Shown here in pieces: positions 1 through 5,183 of a DNA stretch of 5,632 nucleotides (positions are counted from its first letter, which is position 1; every line of letters begins with the position of its first letter). Both the position numbers and the translations under genes were made by a program. This stretch comes from Bacteroides sp. GTDB lineage: Bacteria; Bacteroidota; Bacteroidia; Bacteroidales; Muribaculaceae. A model generated the notes under the pieces. The model was not told the origin of the DNA and made no database searches. It saw only the letters and a list, made by a program, of their open reading frames with translations. The stretch is from positions 106,650-112,281 of the forward strand of contig JAAVDT010000029.1 in NCBI GenBank assembly GCA_014801655.1. The letters are read 5' to 3'.

Positions 1-331
1 GGCGCAGGGCGAGGAGATCTTCGGCGGTGCGCACGCTGTGGAGAATCAATGGTTTGCCCAGCTCTTCGCTCAGGTCGATGTGGTCGAGGAGCAGCCGCTG
101 CTGATCGGCGAGGGAAGCTCCGCGGAGCCGGTCGAGGCCGGTTTCGCCGATGGCTACCACGCGGGGGTCGGTGGCGATGGCGCGGATGGGGTCGATTGTC
201 GATGAGGGGGTGACGTGCCAGGGATGAAGCCCGATGCTGTAGAGGTGGCCGGGGAGGAGCGTGTCTTGGGGGCCGACGGAGATTATGGCGTCGGTGGCTT
301 CGGGATTGTGGGTGTGGGCGTCGAGGAGCAA
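1..331 (-). CDS. TatD-family metal-dependent hydrolase, N-terminal part (cut by window edge)
   Basis: This is a partial gene: the first 110 codons are present and the 3' end lies beyond the left edge. TatD proteins are TIM-barrel, divalent-metal hydrolases of the amidohydrolase type, with DNase or exonuclease activity shown for several members. The family signature is visible: the metal-binding HxH at the N terminus (HTH, residues 6-8, in MLLDAHTHNP), GLHPWH (34-39), the metal-ligand glutamate in GETGLD (62-67), and a further histidine in LILHS (95-99). No ATG is available in frame between these residues and an upstream in-frame TGA. The TTG at 329-331 gives the N terminus usual for the family (hydrophobic-D-x-H-x-H), so it is chosen as start. 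That start abuts a heptanucleotide repeat and has no visible ribosome binding site. The gene follows yidD in the same direction after 129 bases, an order typical of Bacteroidales. The family is sure; the substrate is not, and the start is moderately supported. Confidence 0.9.
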   Translation of the reverse strand, partial: MLLDAHTHNPEATDAIISVGPQDTLLPGHLYSIGLHPWHVTPSSTIDPIRAIATDPRVVAIGETGLDRLRGASLADQQRLLLDHIDLSEELGKPLILHSVRTAEDLLALR

Positions 332-335
332 AGTA

Positions 336-370
336 GAGTTTAGAGAGTAGAGTTTAGAGTTTAGAGAGTA
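336..370. repeat. Heptanucleotide tandem repeat upstream of tatD
   Basis: Five uninterrupted 7-base units lie here in the order GAGTTTA, GAGAGTA, GAGTTTA, GAGTTTA, GAGAGTA, followed by a decaying GAGAG. The units differ only at positions 4-6 (TTT or AGT). The array ends a few bases from the probable tatD start codon and has no stop codon in the tatD frame. Its function is unknown; a change in copy number would alter the length of the tatD leader. Confidence 0.85.
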
Positions 371-388
371 GAGAGCCGTCCGGGAATC

Positions 389-408
389 ATCGGCCGTTCA
401 CGGCCGAT
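389..408. other. Perfect hairpin (8-bp stem, 4-base loop) in the yidD-tatD gap
   Basis: ATCGGCCG and CGGCCGAT form a perfect inverted repeat around the loop TTCA. In the transcribed (minus) direction it is not followed by a run of U. On the plus strand the T-run at 430-435 is about 21 bases away, too far for an ordinary intrinsic terminator. It may be an RNA structure in the yidD-tatD spacer (processing or stability element) or a protein-binding palindrome; the sequence does not decide between these. Confidence 0.6.
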
Positions 409-443
409 AAACTTGACATCCGGTTGGGATTTTTTAGATTGGA

Positions 444-457
444 GAGTTTAGAGAGGG
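444..457. repeat. Second short copy of the heptanucleotide repeat
   Basis: GAGTTTA followed by GAGAGGG repeats the unit found at 336-370, in the same orientation and directly beside the yidD stop codon. The two repeat blocks therefore flank the 389-408 hairpin. Only about one and a half good units are present, so this copy alone would not be significant. Confidence 0.5.
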
Positions 458-460
458 GGG

Positions 461-673
461 TTAGGGGACGGGGTCGTAGCCGGAGCCGCCCCAGGGGTGG
501 CAGCGGAGGATGCGGCGCAGGGCGAGGAGGGTGCCGCGGAAGATGCCGTGGCGCATGATGGCTTCGACGGCATATTGGCTACACGTCGGGGTGAAGCGGC
601 AGCAGGCGGGAAAGAGCGGGGAGATGCAGGCCTGATAGAAGCGGATGGGGAGTATGGCGATGCGGCGAATCAT
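461..673 (-). CDS. yidD: Membrane protein insertion efficiency factor YidD
   Basis: A 70-residue protein of the YidD (DUF37, haemolytic-domain) family, which helps YidC/Sec insertion of inner-membrane proteins and acts at the cytoplasmic face. Family hallmarks are present in order: a hydrophobic, probably amphipathic N-terminal segment (residues 5-21), the cysteine-rich core [11 protein letters not shown] (25-35), RHGIFRG (41-47), and the C-terminal [14 protein letters not shown] (57-70). The length is normal for the family. The ATG at 671-673 overlaps the rnpA stop codon in an ATGA arrangement, which implies translational coupling with rnpA. The pairing of rnpA with yidD is conserved across bacteria and links ribonucleoprotein and membrane-protein biogenesis genes in one unit. 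Identification is secure. Confidence 0.97.
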   Translation of the reverse strand: MIRRIAILPIRFYQACISPLFPACCRFTPTCSQYAVEAIMRHGIFRGTLLALRRILRCHPWGGSGYDPVP

Positions 674-1077
674 TCTTCTGTCTTGGTGGTGAGAGATTCG
701 GCGATGCGGGAGAGGATTCGGCGCACCGATTTCTGCGCCATGGTGTGGGGGGTGAGTTTGTCGGCAACGTAGATGAACACTATGTCTACGGGCTGCTCGG
801 CAAGCTCGGCAACGCGCCCCAGGCGGTAGGCTTCGCGCATGACGCGGCGCATGCGCACTCGGTCAACGGCTTTCTTGAGTCGCTTTTTGGGCACGGAGAT
901 GAGAAATCTCGGGCAGGTGCATCCGTCGGGCCGGGGGCTGCGTCGCCACACGGCGCGCCAGGGATAGGCCATAACGGAATTGTTCCCGCCGTCGGCTTTG
1001 GCCGATGGCGAGAACAGTTGTTCGATTGCAGTCAGGCTGCAGAGTTTTTCTTTTTTGTAAAGTCGCAGTCCTGTCAC
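670..1077 (-). CDS. rnpA: Ribonuclease P protein component RnpA
   Basis: A 135-residue basic protein, the protein subunit of RNase P. It binds the catalytic RNA and the 5' leader of precursor tRNA in the cytoplasm. Recognisable parts are the N-terminal [15 protein letters not shown] (residues 8-22), the central strand RFLISVPKK (57-65), and the basic signature helix from K68 to R85, ending in MREAYR (80-85). The signature normally contains R-N-R; here the codons read R73-V74-R75, so the asparagine is replaced by valine. The start is GTG at 1075-1077. No ATG lies between it and the hemD stop, and this start gives an N terminus of usual length. It lies 20 bases after hemD and overlaps yidD by four bases, so it is probably co-transcribed with both. 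Identification is secure; the exact start is likely but not certain. Confidence 0.96.
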   Translation of the reverse strand: MTGLRLYKKEKLCSLTAIEQLFSPSAKADGGNNSVMAYPWRAVWRRSPRPDGCTCPRFLISVPKKRLKKAVDRVRMRRVMREAYRLGRVAELAEQPVDIVFIYVADKLTPHTMAQKSVRRILSRIAESLTTKTEE

Positions 1078-1097
1078 TTTGTTGCGGTTTGGGAGGG

Positions 1098-1841
1098 TTA
1101 CTTGTTGTGGGAAGCGAGGAAGAGGTCGAGGGCGGCCGTCATTGAGGGCGCTTTGACCGAGGGTGCTTCCATGTCGAGACGCAGCCCGGCGTCGGTCACG
1201 GCTTTGGCTGTTGTGGCTCCGAACACACCGATGCAGATTTCGCCCTGCTCGAAGTCGGGGAAGTTTTTGAGCAGCGAAGCGATTCCTGAGGGTGAGAAGA
1301 AGAGGAGCATGTCGTAGTCAAACTTTTCATCAGGACCGAAGTCGTTGCTGACGGTGCGATACATCACTGCCTTGGTGTAGTTGATGTGGTTGTCGTCGAG
1401 CATCGAGGTGTCGTCTTTGTGCACGTCGCTGACAACGTAGAGATATTTTTCTTTGTTGTGTTTGACGAGCGCGGGCAGCAGGCCGTCGAGTTTGCCGGTG
1501 GTGCCATGGAAGATTTTGCGCTTGCGATACACGATGTATTTCTGCAGATAGAGGGCGATTGACTCGGTTGTGCAGAAATATTTCATGGTGTCGGGGATGC
1601 TGACACGCATTTCGTCACACAGGCGGAAGAAATGGTCAATGGCTGTGCGGGCGGTGAAGATGATGGCCGTGAAATCAGTGATGGTTATCTTAGACTGGCG
1701 AAATTCCTTGGCGGTAAGTCCTTCAACTTTGATGAAAGGACGGAACTCGATCTCAACTCCATGTTTTTCAGCGATTTCGAAGTACGGCGATTTATCGCTC
1801 GACGGTTTCGGCTGTGATACTAAGATTTTTTTTACTTTCAC
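1098..1841 (-). CDS. hemD: Uroporphyrinogen-III synthase family protein (HemD homologue)
   Basis: A 247-residue cytoplasmic protein of the HemD family, which closes hydroxymethylbilane into uroporphyrinogen III with inversion of ring D in tetrapyrrole synthesis. It shows the two-domain pattern of the family: first-domain segments ILVSQPKP (6-13), IIFTARTAIDHF (60-71) and KYFCTTESIALYL (87-99), and second-domain segments LLFFSPSGI (179-187) and IGVFGATTAKAV (204-215). The basic stretch YRKRKIF (105-111) is a feature I associate with the Bacteroidales version. The start is GTG at 1839-1841, since an in-frame TAA lies just upstream (five codons before the start). It sits in the Bacteroidales order DUF4271 - hemD - rnpA - yidD. 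No other tetrapyrrole gene is in the window, and many Bacteroidales lack a full haem pathway. Fold and family are clear; catalytic activity in this organism is inferred only. Confidence 0.9.
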   Translation of the reverse strand: MKVKKILVSQPKPSSDKSPYFEIAEKHGVEIEFRPFIKVEGLTAKEFRQSKITITDFTAIIFTARTAIDHFFRLCDEMRVSIPDTMKYFCTTESIALYLQKYIVYRKRKIFHGTTGKLDGLLPALVKHNKEKYLYVVSDVHKDDTSMLDDNHINYTKAVMYRTVSNDFGPDEKFDYDMLLFFSPSGIASLLKNFPDFEQGEICIGVFGATTAKAVTDAGLRLDMEAPSVKAPSMTAALDLFLASHNK

Positions 1842-1869
1842 TCTTGGTTCAAATTAAGATGGTAATTTT

Positions 1870-2691
1870 TCAAAGAAGAGAGGCGGCAAATACCGATGCT
1901 TTGTAGATTATGATGAGTGGTATAATTTCCAGGCTGCAAAGGTACAAAATAAAGTAAATTAATGCTAATGAATTGTTATAAAAAATCCTAAAACCTTTGC
2001 TTATAAATATTAGACGTGCAATTAGATAGAGCACTGCGGCCACTCCGAGCAGCTCGTCGGCGAGTCCGGGGTTGAACAGGGCGGCCACGGCGGGCAGCGT
2101 CAGGGTGATTCCGAGCAGGGCCTGGGAGGCGTTGAAGCCTTTCATCCATGTGATGGCGCGGCGCGGGGTGGTGAACACATAGCCCACGGTGCTGTAGGCC
2201 ACGGTCTGGAAGAGATAGTAGGCGGCGGCCACGGCGGTGAATATCCCTACGCCCGTGAAGCTGTTGATTGAAAATCCTTCGCGGCTGATGGCAGTGTAGA
2301 GCAGAATGCCTTCGCTCAGGCAGAGGAGGATGAGCAGGGAGATGAGCACGCGCGCCTCGTTGGTGGTCTGGTTGTCGTCAAACATGTTGGCGCGGCGGCG
2401 CACTGAGAAGAGATTGTGGGTGAATGTCTTGAGGAAGGTGGTGTAGTGGCGCAGATTGAGCGCTATGATGAGAAACACGCCGACGAGCAGTGTCATCAGC
2501 GCCGAGTTGTAGCCCGGCAACTGGTGGCGCTCCACCGGGGCGATGCCGTCGACATAGTTGGCGCGGGCGATGTGGGTGGCCTGATAGTCGGCGGCCGACC
2601 ATGGTGCGTCGGCCTCGCTGCAGAGGGTGAGCGAGGCTGAATCGGCGGCTGTGGTCAGAGCCGGAATCGGTGTTGACGCGAATTTTGACAT
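1870..2691 (-). CDS. DUF4271 multi-pass membrane protein
   Basis: A 273-residue integral membrane protein of unknown function that resembles the Bacteroidota DUF4271 family. Residues 1-60 are hydrophilic. About six membrane segments follow, at roughly 62-80, 114-135, 146-166, 188-206, 211-231 and 240-264. Conserved-looking landmarks are the arginine-rich loop VRRRANMFDD (97-106), YLFQTVAYSTVGY (159-171) and the C-terminal KGFRIFYNN (232-240) with YLCSLEIIPL (250-259). The family is usually found directly upstream of hemD in Bacteroidales, as here (28-base gap). It starts 18 bases after the LOG-family gene, so it is likely in the same transcript. The last 120 bases or so are much richer in A/T than the rest of the gene and contain a promoter-like motif. 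I can assign the family by C-terminal features and context, but no function. Confidence 0.82.
   Translation of the reverse strand: MSKFASTPIPALTTAADSASLTLCSEADAPWSAADYQATHIARANYVDGIAPVERHQLPGYNSALMTLLVGVFLIIALNLRHYTTFLKTFTHNLFSVRRRANMFDDNQTTNEARVLISLLILLCLSEGILLYTAISREGFSINSFTGVGIFTAVAAAYYLFQTVAYSTVGYVFTTPRRAITWMKGFNASQALLGITLTLPAVAALFNPGLADELLGVAAVLYLIARLIFISKGFRIFYNNSLALIYFILYLCSLEIIPLIIIYKASVFAASLL
1937..1944 (-). promoter_or_regulatory. Possible internal promoter for hemD-rnpA-yidD (-7 element TACCTTTG)
   Basis: On the minus strand the sequence reads TACCTTTGC, a full match to the Bacteroidota -7 consensus TAnnTTTG, inside an A/T-rich patch at the 3' end of the DUF4271 gene. A start about seven bases downstream would leave a leader of roughly 90 bases before the hemD GTG. 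No TTTG is seen at the usual -33 distance, and the motif also encodes Y-L-C of DUF4271, so chance occurrence is possible. Confidence 0.4.
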
Positions 2692-2709
2692 CTGTCTCAG
2701 GGGGGAAGG

Positions 2710-3291
2710 TTAGTGGATTTTCTGAGAGAAGAGGGCCGGGTCGACCGGTTGCAGGGCCATCTCCACGGCTTCCTCCGGAGTTGATGCCACGAAGTAGAGC
2801 CGGCGATGGTCGGCGCGCATGAAGCCCTGGTCAATGGCGCGGTCGAGCATCCGGAGCAGCGGGTCGTAGTAGCCGAGAGTGTTGAGTATCACCACTTGCC
2901 CGCGATAGAGATTGAGCTGGCGCCAGGTGATGATTTCGGTCAGCTCCTCGAAGGTGCCGCAGCCGCCGGGGCAGGCAATGGCGGCGATGGACCGATTGGC
3001 CATAGTCTGTTTGCGGGTGTGCATATCGGGGGTGGCTATCATTTCGCTGAGTCGGGGATGCTGCCAGTTGTTGTCGATCATGAATTGCGGGAGCACACCG
3101 ATGGTGTGGCCGCCGAGCTCTGTTGCGCCGTCGATTGCAGCTTTCATCAGGCCTGCCTTTCCGCCGCCACACACCAGGGCGAGCCCTGCGCGGGCTATCT
3201 CGCGGCCCAGATTGAAGGCTGCTTCCTTGTAGGCGGGGTCGATTTGCTCACTCGATGCGCCGTAGACGGTGATTGCTTTCTGCTGATTCAT
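2710..3291 (-). CDS. LOG-family (TIGR00730) nucleoside 5'-monophosphate phosphoribohydrolase
   Basis: A 193-residue cytoplasmic Rossmann-fold protein of the LOG family (formerly called lysine decarboxylase-like). Characterised members release free base from cytokinin riboside 5'-monophosphates or from AMP-like nucleotides. The nucleotide-binding and catalytic signature is complete: CGGGKAGLMK (41-50), GVLPQFM (65-71), the MHTRKQTM segment with the catalytic arginine (90-97), and PGGCGTFEE (108-116, matching PGGxGTxxE with the catalytic glutamate). Length is normal for the short, dimeric type. The start ATG at 3289-3291 is 18 bases after the nitroreductase stop, and the stop is 18 bases before DUF4271, so it is probably operonic with both. 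The family is certain. The bacterial substrate is unknown, and older annotation as lysine decarboxylase should be ignored. Confidence 0.94.
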   Translation of the reverse strand: MNQQKAITVYGASSEQIDPAYKEAAFNLGREIARAGLALVCGGGKAGLMKAAIDGATELGGHTIGVLPQFMIDNNWQHPRLSEMIATPDMHTRKQTMANRSIAAIACPGGCGTFEELTEIITWRQLNLYRGQVVILNTLGYYDPLLRMLDRAIDQGFMRADHRRLYFVASTPEEAVEMALQPVDPALFSQKIH

Positions 3292-3309
3292 TGTGGAGGG
3301 AGGAGGAGA

Positions 3310-3969
3310 TTAGTACTTGTCGGTGTGGACTTTGGCCGGGTCGAATTTCTCTTTGGGGGTCACGGCGGCGCCGGGATAGCCCACGGGAATGATGTTGAGG
3401 GGCACCACATTTTCAGGCAGCCCGAGCAGCGAGCTGATCAGATCGACGCGCTCCTGAATCGGGTAGATGCCACACCACACTGCGCCCAGACCCATGCCGT
3501 GGGCTGCGAGCAGCAGATTTTCCGTGGCGGCGGAGCAGTCCTGAATCCAGTAGGGCTGACCGTCGCCTTCAATGGCGAGCGACAGGTCGCCGCAGATGGC
3601 GAAGGCCACCTGAGCTTCGGCAGCCATTTTGATGTTGGGGCAGCGTGAGGCAATGGTGTCGAGGGTAGCGCGGTCGCGGATCACCACGATTTGCCAGGGC
3701 TGCTTGTTCATGGCCGTCGGTGCGGCCATGGCGGCGCGGCAGAGCGAGTCGACAGCTTCGGGGCTGACGGGACGGTCGCTGTAGGTGCGCACACTGGAGC
3801 GGGTCATTATATTATTGTAGATTGCCGCAGCTTGTGATCGGGGCGATGCTCCGGTTGCGGCGTCGCTTTCCGGGGCAGATTCATTGGAGGAGCCGGTGGC
3901 CACCAGGCGGCCGGTCACCACGCAGAGCGCAATGGCCAGAATGGCTATGATGAAATAAGGCGTTTTCAT
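3310..3969 (-). CDS. Nitroreductase-family FMN protein with N-terminal export or anchor sequence
   Basis: A 219-residue protein of the nitroreductase family, dimeric FMN enzymes that reduce nitro compounds, quinones or flavins. FMN-binding regions are visible: IMTRSSVRTY (54-63), APTAMNKQPWQ (83-93), the segment around YWIQDCSAATENLLLAAH (140-157), and GMGLGAVWCGIYP (158-170), ending IIPVGYPG (193-200). Unlike the usual cytoplasmic enzymes, the domain is preceded by K2, a hydrophobic stretch (5-19) and an Ala/Ser/Glu-rich linker (about 24-47). This looks like a signal peptide or membrane anchor. A-T-G at 24-26 could be a signal peptidase I site; C16 is preceded by L15, so it is a poor lipobox. 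The ATG is preceded by an A/T-rich leader (attataaaaat), typical of Bacteroidota. It lies 10 bases after a membrane flavin/Fe-S gene, which suggests that protein as electron donor (inference). Confidence 0.9.
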   Translation of the reverse strand: MKTPYFIIAILAIALCVVTGRLVATGSSNESAPESDAATGASPRSQAAAIYNNIMTRSSVRTYSDRPVSPEAVDSLCRAAMAAPTAMNKQPWQIVVIRDRATLDTIASRCPNIKMAAEAQVAFAICGDLSLAIEGDGQPYWIQDCSAATENLLLAAHGMGLGAVWCGIYPIQERVDLISSLLGLPENVVPLNIIPVGYPGAAVTPKEKFDPAKVHTDKY

Positions 3970-3979
3970 ATTTTTATAA

Positions 3980-5083
3980 TTATTTGTTTTTGAGATTCTG
4001 AGCCATGCGCAGCAGAGTGCCCGTGGGGCAGATGAAGCGGCAGTAGGGGCGCGGAATGAAGATGGAGATGACCACCATCAGGGCGGCGGCGATGATCACG
4101 CCCGTGGCTGCGCTCTCAACGATGAAGGCCGTGAACAGCTCATAGTCGATCCAGCTCATCCACAGGCCGGTCCACAGGCAGAGCATCAGTGCGCCCCAGA
4201 GAATCATGCGCAGCGTGGTCAGCACCTTTATGGTCTTGTTTCCGAGCTTCAGGCGATGATTCGGGTTGCAGCGCGAGGCGAGTTCCTGCAGGGAGCCCAG
4301 AGGGCACACCCAGGCGCAGTAGTAGCCATCCTTGCCCAGGAGCGGATAGATGAAGGCGGCGATGAGCATCAACACTGTCACCACCGTGGCCCAGGCCGTC
4401 GGGGAGTTGCCGATGACGTTGAGCATCATGGTGTAGTCAACAAACGTGCCGGCCCAGAAGCCGAGAATGGCAGTGTTGAGAATCTGCTGCACTATGCGAT
4501 ATTTCTTGTTTTTGATGAAGAGGGGCAGCGACATTGCGGCGATGAGCACGATGATTGCGGCAATCTGCGATGCGCTCGGGGAGGAGGAGGAATCCGGATC
4601 CGTAAGGGTGTCCTCGGCATCGACAAGCGGCTGAATGCCTGCGCGCACGTTGGCGATAACGGCCTGCGAGGAGAATGTGGCGCCGGTGACACCGTCAACC
4701 TGCTTCGCGGCTGCCTCTTTGGGAGTCAGACCGTTCCAGCTGTCGAGCAATCCGCTCTTTTCAACCCGGCCGAAAAATCCGGGAGTCTCGGAGTTGGGGA
4801 GCGCGGTGACGGAGACTATGCGTCCGTCGACAATGGCTATTTTCAACGGCGTCGGGCCGCTGTAGCCGGTGATATCCTTCCCGGCTTCAGTGGTGTTGAT
4901 GAATATGGTGTCGCCGTGGCTCACCTCCGAAGTGGCTACGGCTTCCGCCTCGACCTCCGCCGGGGCCTGCAGCGCATGGCCGAGCAGGCGACCGTTCATC
5001 ATCATGGCTGCGGCGGCCATCATCAGAAACGTACACACCAGGCCGATGACGTTGGCTGCTATGCGTTTATTTTTCTTATTCAT
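3980..5083 (-). CDS. Membrane redox protein: FMN-binding domain fused to NosR/NapH-like CxxxCP membrane domain
   Basis: A 367-residue protein that probably passes electrons across the inner membrane. After an N-terminal membrane segment (about 11-29) comes an extracytoplasmic FMN_bind domain (about 70-155), containing YSGPTPLKIAIVDGRI (74-89) and the flavinylation motif DGVTGATFSS (130-139). In this motif the residue normally esterified to FMN by ApbE is Ser138 rather than Thr. A Ser-rich linker (165-172) leads to about five membrane segments (174-190, 202-222, 231-249, 290-310, 325-344). Two CxxxCP motifs follow the family pattern: C256-x3-C260-P with C272 nearby, and C348-x3-C352-P. No C-terminal double ferredoxin domain is present, unlike full NosR or NapH. 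The ATG at 5081-5083 is chosen because it gives a K/R-rich n-region before the first membrane segment and lies about 20 bases after a promoter element. An upstream ATG at 5245 would overlap the divergent gene. The nitroreductase follows after 10 bases. Confidence 0.9.
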   Translation of the reverse strand: MNKKNKRIAANVIGLVCTFLMMAAAAMMMNGRLLGHALQAPAEVEAEAVATSEVSHGDTIFINTTEAGKDITGYSGPTPLKIAIVDGRIVSVTALPNSETPGFFGRVEKSGLLDSWNGLTPKEAAAKQVDGVTGATFSSQAVIANVRAGIQPLVDAEDTLTDPDSSSSPSASQIAAIIVLIAAMSLPLFIKNKKYRIVQQILNTAILGFWAGTFVDYTMMLNVIGNSPTAWATVVTVLMLIAAFIYPLLGKDGYYCAWVCPLGSLQELASRCNPNHRLKLGNKTIKVLTTLRMILWGALMLCLWTGLWMSWIDYELFTAFIVESAATGVIIAAALMVVISIFIPRPYCRFICPTGTLLRMAQNLKNK

Positions 5084-5108
5084 TTCTGCGTTAGTTGGTT
5101 TGGTGGTG

Positions 5109-5116
5109 CAAAAGTA
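5109..5116 (-). promoter_or_regulatory. Promoter -7 element (TACTTTTG) for the minus-strand operon
   Basis: The minus strand reads TACTTTTG, a full match to the Bacteroidota -7 consensus TAnnTTTG. Transcription starting about seven bases downstream would give a leader of roughly 20 bases before the ATG at 5083. A TTGAC at 5142-5138 could serve as the upstream element, but its spacing (23 bases from TTG to TA) is a little long. The position between two divergent genes supports a real promoter. Confidence 0.65.
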
Positions 5117-5119
5117 GTG

Positions 5120-5127
5120 AATTTTTG
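5120..5127 (+). promoter_or_regulatory. Possible -7 element (AATTTTTG) for the EamA transporter gene
   Basis: AATTTTTG matches TAnnTTTG except for its first base. A TTTG at 5099-5102 lies 17 bases upstream, slightly closer than usual for the -33 element. Initiation here would give a leader of about 50 bases before the ATG at 5184. It sits back to back with the stronger minus-strand element. The call is weak. Confidence 0.35.
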
Positions 5128-5183
5128 CGAGATAGCCGTCAATTCCGTGAAACATTCTTGGGTCTGCGCTTGTTAGAAATGAC

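Noticed and set aside
389..435. An intrinsic terminator made of the GC-rich hairpin and the T-run at 430-435.
   Set aside because: The T-run is about 21 bases from the stem, and for minus-strand transcripts it comes before the hairpin as A residues.
413..440. A sigma70-like promoter on the plus strand (TTGACA at 413-418, TAGATT at 435-440, 16-base spacing).
   Set aside because: It would read towards the 3' ends of yidD and rnpA, no plus-strand gene follows, and Bacteroidota use a different -33/-7 consensus.
745..1317. A 190-codon plus-strand open frame antisense to rnpA and hemD.
   Set aside because: It spans the 3' part of hemD and most of rnpA, both certain genes, and has no recognisable domain.
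2806..3648. A 280-codon plus-strand open frame antisense to the LOG and nitroreductase genes.
   Set aside because: It crosses two well-identified genes and their spacer and shows no family features; codon bias of the opposite strand explains it.
3310..3969. Lipoprotein assignment for the nitroreductase based on C16.
   Set aside because: The residue before the cysteine is Leu, whereas a lipobox needs a small residue (Gly, Ala or Ser); a signal peptidase I site or uncleaved anchor fits better.
4256..5176. A long plus-strand open frame of 306 codons antisense to the redox gene.
   Set aside because: It is the mirror of a real GC-rich gene; its protein is rich in Gly, Arg and His with no recognisable family pattern.
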